A stretch of 64,000 nucleotides of DNA from the NCBI RefSeq assembly GCF_902499115.1, contig NZ_CABVPN010000023.1, positions 1 to 64,000 of the forward strand. The letters are read 5' to 3'. Source of the stretch: Burkholderia diffusa. Its GTDB lineage: Bacteria; Pseudomonadota; Gammaproteobacteria; Burkholderiales; Burkholderiaceae. Positions 53,475 through 62,107 of this stretch are shown here, piece after piece (positions within the stretch are counted from its first letter, which is position 1; each line of letters begins with the position of its first letter). The notes beneath the pieces were generated by a model. It ran no database searches. It was not told where the DNA came from and saw only the letters and a program-made list of their open reading frames with translations. The position numbers were made by a program, and so were the translations under genes.

Positions 53475-54421
53475 CCGCTACCCCGATCACCACCGCCGCG
53501 TCGCTGAGCGACCTCGTGATCGAACGGGTCGGCTTCGGCTTGTTCGTGCTCGACCGCACGATGAACGTGCTGATGTGGAATCGCTTCATGCAGGACCACA
53601 GCGGTATCCCGGCTGCCGACGTGATCGGCCGCAACCTGTTCGACCGCTTTCCGGAACTGCCGCGCGCATGGCTCGAACGCAAGCTCGAGAGCGTGTTCCA
53701 GCTCGGCAGTTTCGCATTCAGCTCGTGGGAGCAGCGGCCCTACCTGTTTCGCTTCGAACACGACCGGCCGATCACCGGCGGCGTCGACTACATGCAGCAG
53801 GACTGCACGTTCATGCCGCTCACGCGTGGCCGCGAAGTCGAGGCCGTGTGCGTGACGATCTCGGACGTCACGCACGTGAGCGTGATGCAGCGCGAGCGCG
53901 AGGAGGCGGTCGCGAAGCTGCGCGAGCATGCGAATCGCGACGGTCTTACCGGCATCGCGAACCGTCGTTTCTTCGAGGCGCGGCTCGGCGACGAGTTCGC
54001 GCGCTGGCAGCGCTACGGCGGTGACCTGTCGGTGCTGCTATTCGACCTCGACCACTTCAAGACGATCAACGACCGGTTCGGGCATGCGGCCGGCGACGCG
54101 GTATTGCGCGAGACGGCGCGCCGCGTCGCTTCGATCGTGCGCGCGCAGGATACGTTCGGCCGCTTCGGGGGCGAGGAATTCGCGCTGCTGCTGCCGTGCA
54201 CGAATCTCGACGAGGCGATGCGGGTGGCCGACAAGGTGCGCGACGCGATCGGCAGCACGCCGGTCGATGCGGAAGGCGTCAGCGTGCCGGTGACGGCGAG
54301 CGTCGGCTGCGCGTGCGCGACGGCGGGCGCGTTGGCGTTCGACACGCTCGTCAACGAGGCCGACACCGCGCTCTATCGCGCGAAGCGGCTCGGGCGCGAT
54401 CGGTCGGTCGCCTACGCGTAA
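53471..54421 (+). CDS. PAS-GGDEF diguanylate cyclase
   Basis: A 316-residue protein. The PAS domain is about 15-135 (LVIERVGFGLFVLDRTMNVLM), a short helical linker follows, then a GGDEF domain 150-316. The active-site motif is GGEEF (233-237), a functional variant. An RxxD inhibitory site (Arg224-Asp227) lies five residues before it, so product feedback is expected. It makes cyclic-di-GMP. It overlaps the CheC stop (ATGA). Confidence 0.92.
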   Translation: MTATPITTAASLSDLVIERVGFGLFVLDRTMNVLMWNRFMQDHSGIPAADVIGRNLFDRFPELPRAWLERKLESVFQLGSFAFSSWEQRPYLFRFEHDRPITGGVDYMQQDCTFMPLTRGREVEAVCVTISDVTHVSVMQREREEAVAKLREHANRDGLTGIANRRFFEARLGDEFARWQRYGGDLSVLLFDLDHFKTINDRFGHAAGDAVLRETARRVASIVRAQDTFGRFGGEEFALLLPCTNLDEAMRVADKVRDAIGSTPVDAEGVSVPVTASVGCACATAGALAFDTLVNEADTALYRAKRLGRDRSVAYA

Positions 54422-54459
54422 CCGCCGCGCCGCCGCTTCACGCGTGCGATCCGCGCCGT

Positions 54460-55377
54460 TCAGCTTTTCGCGATATCCACGAGCACGCCGGCCAGCACGG
54501 CCGGCTGCGACATGAACGGCGAATGGCTGCTGTCGAGCTGGTGCACGTGCGTCGGATTACCGGGCACGAACGCGTCGGCTTCGTCGATGAAGCGCTGCTG
54601 CAGCGCGGGCAGGATCACGCGATCCGCCAGGCACTTGATGTAGTGGCGATCGATCGCGCCCCAGCGCGCGGTGGTCGTCGGGATCGCGGTCGCGAACGGC
54701 GCGGCCGGCACGTCGCAGGTCATCAGGTTCGCCACCGCCTCGAAGTCGGCCTGCGGGACGTCGTCGTACAGCGCGCGCTTCGCGAGCGCGCGATACGCGG
54801 CATCGCCGCTGCGCGGATCGATCCGCAGCGCGCCCGCGACGCGTGGGCTCGCGAGCATCAGCGGGCCCAGCATTTCGCCCTTGTTTTCGGGCGCACGCAC
54901 GTAGTCGAGGCCCGGCACGCCCGACGCGGGCATGAACGCCGCGAGATAGACGATCTTCGCGATTTTCTCCGGCGCGCGCTCCGCCGCGGCCGTGATCGCG
55001 AGGCCGCCCATGCTGTGGCCGACGAGCACGACCTTGCCGTGCCCGAGCGCGTATGCGTCGTCGACCGCCTGCATCACCTGTGTCGCGTAATCGTCGAGCG
55101 TGGTATTCGCCACCGGCGACGGCTCGGCGCCGAATGCGTCCTCGTCGAGCGGCCGTTCGAGATACGACGCGGGAAAGCGGGCGTTGACGCCGTGCGCGGG
55201 CAGGTCGCGCGCGATCGACAGGTAGCCGCGCGCGGCCAGCGCGGCCGCGACGTGCGCGTAGCACCACGCACCATGCCACGCGCCGTGCACAAGCACGAAA
55301 ACGGGATGGCCGGATTGCGCGGCAGCGGTTACATTCGTCTCCATGGTGTCCGTGTCTTTTTCGAGAGAGGTGTTCAT
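54460..55377 (-). CDS. Alpha/beta hydrolase of the methylesterase/salicylate-binding type
   Basis: A 305-residue hydrolase. It has FVLVHGAWHGAWCY after the first strand, the nucleophile elbow VLVGHSMGG and the late HQLDSSHSPFMSQP with the catalytic His. The closest families are plant MES/HNL-like esterases and their bacterial counterparts; the substrate is unknown. The ATG at 55344 (METNV...) is an alternative start; neither has a strong ribosome site. Confidence 0.82.
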   Translation of the reverse strand: MNTSLEKDTDTMETNVTAAAQSGHPVFVLVHGAWHGAWCYAHVAAALAARGYLSIARDLPAHGVNARFPASYLERPLDEDAFGAEPSPVANTTLDDYATQVMQAVDDAYALGHGKVVLVGHSMGGLAITAAAERAPEKIAKIVYLAAFMPASGVPGLDYVRAPENKGEMLGPLMLASPRVAGALRIDPRSGDAAYRALAKRALYDDVPQADFEAVANLMTCDVPAAPFATAIPTTTARWGAIDRHYIKCLADRVILPALQQRFIDEADAFVPGNPTHVHQLDSSHSPFMSQPAVLAGVLVDIAKS

Positions 55378-55556
55378 CTTAGACGAAGCCGCGCGCGTCC
55401 AAGCATGAACGCGCGGCCCGACCGTGCGCGTGCGCGTGCCCGGATCGGCTGCCGCGATGCGGCCCTTTTGTCTCGTTCAGGCCACAATTCGTCCTGATCT
55501 GATTTGAATTTGCGCCGAAGCGCGCTAATTTGACGCTTTGCTTCCGATTGCGCCCC

Positions 55557-55889
55557 ATGAACGTCGACTACCTCTTCTACCGGCGGCCGGACAAGCCTGG
55601 CCCCTATTCGCTCGACGACCTGGGCGAGATCGCGCCGCCGATCGGCCCTGGCGACGTGGTGCGCGCGGGGATCGCGCGCGTGTTCGAGCAGATCGACTGG
55701 CAGGAGTCGCCCGACGTGCCGGGCGCGTGGTTCGGCACCGGCGGCCCGTCGTTCCAGTTTACGGCGGACCCCGACGGGCGCGTGACGAGCTTCATGGGCT
55801 CGCGCCTCGAACGCCGCTCGATGCTGCAGCTGACCCGTGAAATGGGGCTCATTGCGCTCGATCTGCAGCGCGACATCGTCTACGGCTGA
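55557..55889 (+). CDS. Hypothetical protein (110 aa) upstream of the hopanoid genes
   Basis: A 110-residue soluble protein beginning MNVDYLFYRRPDKPGPYSLDD, with several aromatic residues and no signal peptide. I know no function. Codon use matches its neighbours. It lies about 260 bp before hpnD in the same direction and may or may not belong to that transcript. The ATG at 55557 gives the best start. Confidence 0.6.
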   Translation: MNVDYLFYRRPDKPGPYSLDDLGEIAPPIGPGDVVRAGIARVFEQIDWQESPDVPGAWFGTGGPSFQFTADPDGRVTSFMGSRLERRSMLQLTREMGLIALDLQRDIVYG

Positions 55890-56146
55890 CGGGCGGCGCG
55901 ACGCCGCTCTCGGGCGCGCCCGGCCACGCAGGCCCGAGCCCCCTGACGGCCTGCCGGGCGCGGCGCGTCTCCGCCCTTCGAACTTCAAAGATTGCTATAC
56001 TTTCGCCCAATTCCGGCATCCGGCCGGTAATTTGTGCCTGTCTGCGTCGATCGTTCGCATATCTCGCACGCATTTGACGCCCTGACCAACCCAGCCGGGC
56101 ATGGCTTCTTCAATCGCCCCGCGTGGGTGTCTCCGTGGAGCTCGTC

Positions 56147-56995
56147 TTGGCCGTTTCCAATCTCGTCGTGGACGAACAAGAAACCGACGCCGCTGCCGTC
56201 ACATCGGGCAGTTCTTTCTATCTGGCGATGCGCATCCTGCCGGCGGTGCAGCGCGACGCGATGTTCCAGGTCTACGCGTTCTGCCGCGCGGTCGACGACA
56301 TCGCCGACAGCGACTTGCCGCGCGCCGAGCGCAACGCGGGCCTCGATCGCTGGCGCGCGGACATCGACGCGTGCTTCGCCGGCCAGCCGCCGCGCCATCT
56401 GGTCGCGCTCGAGCGCGAGATCCGCGCATTCGACCTGAAGCGCGAGGACTTCCACGCGATGATCGACGGGATGGCGATGGACGCCGCCGAGGACATCTGC
56501 GCACCGGACGAATCGACGCTCGACCTGTTCTGCGATCGCGTGGCGAGTGCGGCCGGCCGTCTGTCGGTGAGGATTTTCGGGATCCCGGAGGCGGAAGGCA
56601 TCGAGCTGTCGCACCACCTCGGCCGCGCGCTGCAGCTGACGAACATCCTGCGCGACATCGACGACGACGCGGCGATCAACCGCTGCTACCTGCCGCGCGA
56701 GCTGCTCGCGCGCGAAGGCATCGCGATCACCGATCCGGCGACGATCGTGCGCGACCCGGCGCTGCCGCGCGTGTGCGCAACGCTCGTCGAGCGTGCGCTC
56801 GAGCATTTCCGCGCGGCGGACGCCGTGATGGATCGCTGCACGCGCGCGCAGGTCAAGGCGCCGCGCATCATGTCAGGCGCGTACCGCTGCATTCTGGAAG
56901 CCGCGATCGCGCGTGGCTTCGCCGCCCCGCGCGTGCCGCTGCGCAAGCCGAAGGCGCGCATGCTGATGATCGCCGCGCGCTACGCGCTGTTCTGA
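56147..56995 (+). CDS. hpnD: Presqualene diphosphate synthase
   Basis: A 282-residue squalene/phytoene-synthase-family enzyme that condenses two farnesyl diphosphates to presqualene diphosphate. The aspartate-rich motifs are DDIAD (about 48-52) and DIDDD, with the RILRD-type LQLTNILRDIDDD segment. The start is taken as TTG at 56147, which has GGAG 6 bp upstream; GTG at 56123 is an alternative. It is followed by hpnE after 4 bp. HpnC is not in the window. Confidence 0.9.
   Translation: MAVSNLVVDEQETDAAAVTSGSSFYLAMRILPAVQRDAMFQVYAFCRAVDDIADSDLPRAERNAGLDRWRADIDACFAGQPPRHLVALEREIRAFDLKREDFHAMIDGMAMDAAEDICAPDESTLDLFCDRVASAAGRLSVRIFGIPEAEGIELSHHLGRALQLTNILRDIDDDAAINRCYLPRELLAREGIAITDPATIVRDPALPRVCATLVERALEHFRAADAVMDRCTRAQVKAPRIMSGAYRCILEAAIARGFAAPRVPLRKPKARMLMIAARYALF
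56566..56583 (+). repeat. Iteron-like sequence inside hpnD
   Basis: GGTGAGGATTTTCGGGAT matches the origin iteron at 16 of 18 bases and is in the same orientation as the core array. It encodes part of a conserved enzyme segment (SVRIFGI), so chance is possible. Confidence 0.4.
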
Positions 56996-56999
56996 GCCA

Positions 57000-58253
57000 A
57001 TGCCCAGAACCGTCCACGTGATCGGTGCAGGACTCGCGGGCCTGTCGGCCGCCGTCGAGCTGCAACGCCGCGGGCGGCGCATCGTGCTGCACGACGCGCA
57101 TGCGCATGCTGGCGGCCGCTGCCGCTCGTGGTTCGACGAGACGCTGAACACGACGCTCGACGGCGGGCTGCACCAGGTCTTCGCGGGGCAGTCCGCGACG
57201 CAGCGCTACCTGCGCGCGATCGGCGCGGCCGATCAGCTCACGGGGCCCGCACTGCCTGAATATCCGGTGATCGACGTCGCGTCGCAGCAGCGCTGGACGC
57301 TGCGCTTCGGCAACGGGCGCTGGCCGTCGTGGCTGTTCGATGCCGCGTCGCGTGCGCCGGGCACCACGCCGGTCGACTACCTCGCGCTGGCGTCGCTCGC
57401 GTTCGCGCGCACCGGGCGCTCACTCGCACAGACGATGCGATGCGACGGCGTGCTGTGGGATCGTTGGCTGCGGCCGTATTTCCTCGGGGTGCTGAACGTC
57501 GAACCGCGCCACGCGAGCGCCGAGCTCGCGCGCGCGGCACTGTGCGGCATGTTTGCCGCGGGCGGCCCCGGTTGGCGCCCGCTCGTCGCGCGCCACGGCC
57601 TCGGCAGCGCATTCGTCGAACCGGCGCTGCGGATGCTGCAGCACGGCGGCGCGCAGATCCGCCTGAACTCGCGGCTCGATGCGTTCGAATTCGGCGCGCA
57701 CGGCAACGCGGTCGATGCGGTCGCGATCGGCGGCGAGCGTGTCGATCTCGCGCCGGGCGACGCGGTCGTGCTGGCTGTGCCGCCCGAGGTCGCGCAGCCG
57801 CTCGTCCCGGATCTCACCGCGCCCGACACGTTCAGCGCGGTCGTGACCGCGTATTTCGCGGTTGATACACCGGCGGGCAGCCCGCTGCAGACGGCCGTCG
57901 TCAACGGCATCGTCGACGCGGTGCGCGCAGGCGATGGTCCGCTCGCGGCGACGATCCGCGACGCGGGCCGTTGGCTCGACATGCCGCGCGATGCGCTCGC
58001 GCGGCGCATCTGGGAAGACGTCGCGCGCGTGACCGGCGCGAACCCGGAAACCCTCCCCGCGTGGCAGCTCGTCGTCGAGCCGCGCGCGGGGTTTGCGGCG
58101 GTGCCGTCGCAGGAAATGAAACGTCCGGCCGTGCGTACGCGCTGGACCAATCTCGTGCTGGCGGGTGACTGGATTGCCACCGGCTTGCCCGCCACGATCG
58201 AGGGCGCGATCCGTTCCGGCCAACTGGCCGCGGACGTGCTCCAGACACAATAA
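57000..58253 (+). CDS. hpnE: Hydroxysqualene dehydroxylase
   Basis: A 417-residue FAD-dependent amine-oxidase-fold enzyme. The dinucleotide motif GAGLAGLSAA is at 9-18, and the C-terminal FAD contact is LVLAGDWIATGLPATIEGAIRSG. It reduces hydroxysqualene to squalene, completing the HpnCDE route. It begins 4 bp after the hpnD stop. Confidence 0.92.
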   Translation: MPRTVHVIGAGLAGLSAAVELQRRGRRIVLHDAHAHAGGRCRSWFDETLNTTLDGGLHQVFAGQSATQRYLRAIGAADQLTGPALPEYPVIDVASQQRWTLRFGNGRWPSWLFDAASRAPGTTPVDYLALASLAFARTGRSLAQTMRCDGVLWDRWLRPYFLGVLNVEPRHASAELARAALCGMFAAGGPGWRPLVARHGLGSAFVEPALRMLQHGGAQIRLNSRLDAFEFGAHGNAVDAVAIGGERVDLAPGDAVVLAVPPEVAQPLVPDLTAPDTFSAVVTAYFAVDTPAGSPLQTAVVNGIVDAVRAGDGPLAATIRDAGRWLDMPRDALARRIWEDVARVTGANPETLPAWQLVVEPRAGFAAVPSQEMKRPAVRTRWTNLVLAGDWIATGLPATIEGAIRSGQLAADVLQTQ

Positions 58254-58264
58254 GAGAGGGACCG

Positions 58265-60238
58265 ATGAACGATCTCACCGATATGGCTAACCTGTCCGCC
58301 GGCACCGTGCCGGCCGGACTCGACGCGGCTGTCGCCAGCGCGACCGACGCGCTGCTGGCCGCGCAGAACGCGGACGGACACTGGGTCTACGAACTCGAAG
58401 CCGATTCGACGATTCCCGCCGAATACATACTGCTCGTCCACTATCTCGGCGAGACGCCGAACCTCGAGCTCGAACAGAAGATCGGCCGCTATCTGCGTCG
58501 CATCCAGCAGGCCGACGGCGGCTGGCCGCTGTTCACCGACGGCGCGCCGAACATCAGCGCGAGCGTGAAGGCGTATTTCGCGCTGAAGGTGATTGGCGAC
58601 GACGAGAACGCCGAGCACATGCAGCGTGCGCGCCGCGCGATCCACGCGATGGGCGGCGCCGAGATGTCGAACGTGTTCACGCGGATCCAGCTCGCGCTGT
58701 ACGGTGCGATTCCGTGGCGCGCGGTGCCGATGATGCCGGTCGAAATCATGCTGCTGCCGCAATGGTTCCCGTTCCACCTGTCGAAGGTGTCGTACTGGGC
58801 ACGGACCGTGATCGTGCCGCTGCTGGTGCTGAACGCGAAGCGTCCGATCGCGAAGAACCCGCGCGGCGTGCGCATCGACGAGTTGTTCATCGACCCGCCC
58901 GTCAACGCCGGCCTGCTGCCGCGCCAGGGCCACCAGAGCCCTGGCTGGTTCGCGTTCTTCCGCGTGGTCGACCACGCGCTGCGCGCGGTCGACGGCCTGT
59001 TCCCGAGCTACACGCGCGAACGCGCGATCCGCCAGGCCGTGTCGTTCGTCGACGAGCGCCTGAACGGCGAGGACGGCCTTGGCGCGATCTATCCGGCGAT
59101 GGCCAACGCGGTGATGATGTACGACGTGCTCGGCTATGCGGAAGATCATCCGAACCGCGCGATCGCGCGCAAGTCGATCGAGAAGCTGCTCGTCGTGCAC
59201 GAGGACGAAGCGTATTGCCAGCCGTGCCTGTCGCCGGTGTGGGACACGTCGCTTGTCGCGCATGCGCTGCTCGAAACCGGTGACGCGCGTGCCGAGGAGG
59301 CCGTGCTGCGCGGCCTCGACTGGCTGCGCCCGCTGCAGATCCTCGACGTGCGCGGCGACTGGATCTCGCGCCGACCGAACGTGCGGCCGGGCGGCTGGGC
59401 GTTCCAGTATGCGAACGCGCACTATCCGGACGTCGACGACACGGCGGTGGTCGTGATGGCGATGGACCGTGCGCAGAAGCTCAAGCAGACGGATACGTAT
59501 CGCGAATCGATGGCGCGCGCGCGCGAATGGGTCGTCGGCATGCAGAGCAGCGACGGCGGCTGGGGCGCGTTCGAACCGGAAAACACGCAGTACTACCTGA
59601 ACAACATCCCGTTCTCGGATCACGGCGCGCTGCTCGATCCGCCGACCTCGGACGTATCGGGCCGCTGCCTGTCGATGCTGTCGCAACTTGGCGAGAGTGC
59701 GCTGAACAGCGAGCCGGCCCGTCGCGCGCTCGACTACATGCTGAAGGAGCAGGAACCGGACGGCAGCTGGTACGGCCGCTGGGGGATGAACTACGTGTAC
59801 GGCACGTGGACGGCCCTGTGCTCGCTGAACGCGGCCGGCCTGACGCCGGACGATCCGCGCGTGAAGCGCGGCGCGCAGTGGCTGCTGTCGATCCAGAACA
59901 AGGACGGCGGCTGGGGCGAGGACGGTGACAGCTACAAGCTGAATTACCGCGGCTTCGAGCAGGCGCCGAGCACCGCGTCGCAGACGGCCTGGGCGCTGCT
60001 CGGCCTGATGGCGGCGGGCGAGGTGAACAACCCGGCCGTTGCACGCGGCGTCGACTACCTGATCGCGCAGCAGAACGAAGAAGGCCTGTGGGACGAGACG
60101 CGCTTCACGGCGACCGGCTTCCCGCGCGTGTTCTACCTGCGCTATCACGGGTATCGCAAGTTCTTCCCGCTGTGGGCGCTCGCGCGCTATCGCAACCTGA
60201 AGCGCGCCAATGCGACGCGCGTGACGGTCGGGATGTAA
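58265..60238 (+). CDS. shc: Squalene-hopene cyclase
   Basis: A 657-residue membrane-associated triterpene cyclase. The catalytic acid motif DVDDTA starts at Asp389, and several QW repeats are visible (QNADGHWVYELEADS near the start, QQADGGWPLF, QSSDGGWGAF, QEPDGSWYGRWG, QNKDGGWGED). It cyclises squalene to hopene in one step. AGAGAGGG precedes the ATG. Hopanoids stabilise the outer membrane and raise polymyxin tolerance in Burkholderia. Confidence 0.96.
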   Translation: MNDLTDMANLSAGTVPAGLDAAVASATDALLAAQNADGHWVYELEADSTIPAEYILLVHYLGETPNLELEQKIGRYLRRIQQADGGWPLFTDGAPNISASVKAYFALKVIGDDENAEHMQRARRAIHAMGGAEMSNVFTRIQLALYGAIPWRAVPMMPVEIMLLPQWFPFHLSKVSYWARTVIVPLLVLNAKRPIAKNPRGVRIDELFIDPPVNAGLLPRQGHQSPGWFAFFRVVDHALRAVDGLFPSYTRERAIRQAVSFVDERLNGEDGLGAIYPAMANAVMMYDVLGYAEDHPNRAIARKSIEKLLVVHEDEAYCQPCLSPVWDTSLVAHALLETGDARAEEAVLRGLDWLRPLQILDVRGDWISRRPNVRPGGWAFQYANAHYPDVDDTAVVVMAMDRAQKLKQTDTYRESMARAREWVVGMQSSDGGWGAFEPENTQYYLNNIPFSDHGALLDPPTSDVSGRCLSMLSQLGESALNSEPARRALDYMLKEQEPDGSWYGRWGMNYVYGTWTALCSLNAAGLTPDDPRVKRGAQWLLSIQNKDGGWGEDGDSYKLNYRGFEQAPSTASQTAWALLGLMAAGEVNNPAVARGVDYLIAQQNEEGLWDETRFTATGFPRVFYLRYHGYRKFFPLWALARYRNLKRANATRVTVGM

Positions 60239-60241
60239 CGC

Positions 60242-60949
60242 GTGGCACCGGCGCAGCACAACGGCACGTTGCCCGTCATCGCAGTCACGGGGATGGCATT
60301 CGAGGCACGCATCGCGCGCGGTCACGGCGTCGAGGCCGTGTTCGCGGCGCGGGCCGACCGGCTCGAGCGCGCGCTGGCAGAGGCGACCGCGCGCGGTTGC
60401 GCGGGCATCGTGAGCTTCGGCACGGCGGGCGGGCTCGCACCCGATCTCGCGCCGGGCGCGCTCGTGATCGCGGACGCGATCGACGGGCCGTTCGGCCGCG
60501 TGCAGACCGATCCGGGCTGGAGCGCGCGGCTCGTCGCCGCGCTGCACGACACGCCGGTGTGGGCGCGCGTCACGCGCGGCACGATGGCGGCAGTCGGCGC
60601 GCCGGTGGTCAGCGAGCAGGAAAAGGCGTCGCTGCATCGCACGAAGGGCACGCTTGCCGTCGACATGGAATCGCATATCGCCGCGGCCTTCGCGGCGTCG
60701 CGCGGCGTGCCGTTCGCGGTGTGCCGCGCGATCGTCGACCCTGCGTGGCGCACGCTGCCGCGCGCGGCGACGGCCGGCCTGCGCGACGACGGCAGCACGG
60801 CCATTCTGCCGATCCTGAGCGAGCTGCTGAAGCAGCCGTCGCAGCTTGGCCCGTTGCTGCAGGTCGCGGGCGATGCGCGCGCGGCGCGCACGACGCTGAT
60901 CCAGGCGCGGCACGCGTTCGAACGTGCGGGCGCGATGCGGATCGTCTGA
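60242..60949 (+). CDS. hpnG: Hopanoid-associated phosphorylase (nucleosidase-like)
   Basis: A 235-residue purine-nucleoside-phosphorylase-fold protein. FGTAGGLAPDLAPGALVIAD is the phosphate loop, and AVDMESHIAAAFA is the conserved nucleoside-binding motif. HpnG removes adenine from adenosylhopane on the way to bacteriohopanetetrol. The start is GTG at 60242, 3 bp after the shc stop. HpnH, which makes adenosylhopane, is not in the window. Confidence 0.88.
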   Translation: MAPAQHNGTLPVIAVTGMAFEARIARGHGVEAVFAARADRLERALAEATARGCAGIVSFGTAGGLAPDLAPGALVIADAIDGPFGRVQTDPGWSARLVAALHDTPVWARVTRGTMAAVGAPVVSEQEKASLHRTKGTLAVDMESHIAAAFAASRGVPFAVCRAIVDPAWRTLPRAATAGLRDDGSTAILPILSELLKQPSQLGPLLQVAGDARAARTTLIQARHAFERAGAMRIV

Positions 60950-61010
60950 CCGGCGCTCGCCGCGTTCGGCTTCTCCTCTCCCCCTTCCCTTTTTCGTTTT
61001 CCGGACACGC

Positions 61011-61041
61011 AAAAAAAAGAGCGCTGCATGATGCAGCGCTC
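61011..61041 (-). terminator. Rho-independent terminator for mlaA
   Basis: On the minus strand an 11-bp stem (GAGCGCTGCAT / ATGCAGCGCTC) is followed by eight Ts, 29 bp after the mlaA stop. On the plus strand no T-run follows, so it serves the minus-strand operon. Confidence 0.85.
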
Positions 61042-61069
61042 TTCGGCTTGCGGGCGGATGCCGTGCGCG

Positions 61070-62107
61070 TTACTGCGCGGCCGGACCGCTCGCGGGCACC
61101 GTCGGCATCGCCGGCGCGATCGGCGCGCCGTTGGCGGCCGGCGCGGTCGTCGCCCCGACCGACGCAGCCGCAGGCGCCGCTGCAGGCGCACTCGAAGGCG
61201 CGCTCGCAGGCATACTCGCAGGCGTACTCGCAGGCGTACTCGCAGGCGTCGCGCCGTCCGCACCCGGATCGTCATACTTCGGCAACCCCGGCGCAGCCGG
61301 CGCGTTGTTCGGTGCGGCACCCTCGCCCGGATCCTCGTAGTTCGGCAACCCCGGCACGGCCGGCGTGGCCGCCGGCACGGCGCCCGATTCACCCGGCTCG
61401 GTGTAGGTCGGCAGCGTGCCCGACGACGACTGGCTGCGATACGTCAGCGACTTGCGCTGCTGCAGGTATGCGTCGCGCACGAACGAATACGGATCGAGCG
61501 CGGCCTGCTTCAGCAGGTCGGTTGCGCCGAGCAGGTCCGAACGCGCGCTGATGAACTGCGCGATGTACATCGGATTGCGCACGGCCGGCTCGATGTAGTT
61601 GAGCAGGTTGAAGCGAACGTCCACCGCGCGGCCGACGCCATCGCGGATCGTGCTCGGCCCGAACACGGGCAGCACGAGGTACGGGCCGGACGGCACGCCC
61701 CAGCGCGCCATCGTCAGCCCGAAATCCTGATGATGCTTCGGCAGCCCGGCCGGTGTCGCGATGTCGATCAGGCCGCCGACGCCGAACACCGAGTTCATCG
61801 CCACGCGCATCAGATCCTCGGTTGCATCGGTGATGCGGAGCTGCAGCAGGTTGTTCGCGATGTTGCCGAGATCGCCGAGGTTCGAGAAGAAGTTGCTGAT
61901 CGCGGTGCGCACGGGCGTCGGCGTGACCTTCTGGTACCCCTTCGCGATCGGCTGGGCGATGTTCGTGTCGACGGTGTCGTTGAACTTGTACATCGCCCGG
62001 TTCATCGGCTCGAGCGGGTCATTGGGGTTGCGGTTCGGTCCCGTCGCGCAGCCGGACAGCACTGCGGTGGCGGCAACGGTCGCCGCAATGATTCGCACCT
62101 TATTCAT
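61070..62107 (-). CDS. mlaA: MlaA/VacJ outer-membrane lipoprotein
   Basis: A 345-residue lipoprotein. The signal peptide ends in the lipobox LSGC with Cys20. The MlaA domain covers about 30-235 (DPLEPMNRAMYKFNDTVD, then FGLTMARWGVPSGPYLVLPVFGPST). It removes mislocalised phospholipids from the outer leaflet of the outer membrane. A C-terminal Ala/Pro-rich tail holds two related units (PGLPNYEDPGE, PGLPKYDDPGA) and a 12-bp tandem DNA repeat near 61200-61250. Its first codons overlap the last 8 bp of the upstream exporter gene. Confidence 0.92.
   Translation of the reverse strand: MNKVRIIAATVAATAVLSGCATGPNRNPNDPLEPMNRAMYKFNDTVDTNIAQPIAKGYQKVTPTPVRTAISNFFSNLGDLGNIANNLLQLRITDATEDLMRVAMNSVFGVGGLIDIATPAGLPKHHQDFGLTMARWGVPSGPYLVLPVFGPSTIRDGVGRAVDVRFNLLNYIEPAVRNPMYIAQFISARSDLLGATDLLKQAALDPYSFVRDAYLQQRKSLTYRSQSSSGTLPTYTEPGESGAVPAATPAVPGLPNYEDPGEGAAPNNAPAAPGLPKYDDPGADGATPASTPASTPASMPASAPSSAPAAAPAAASVGATTAPAANGAPIAPAMPTVPASGPAAQ

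Noticed and set aside
57377..61012. Very long minus-strand open frame (about 1200 codons) opposite the hopanoid genes
   Set aside because: Arg/Ala/His-rich without domains. It is the antisense shadow of hpnE, shc and hpnG, common in high-GC DNA.
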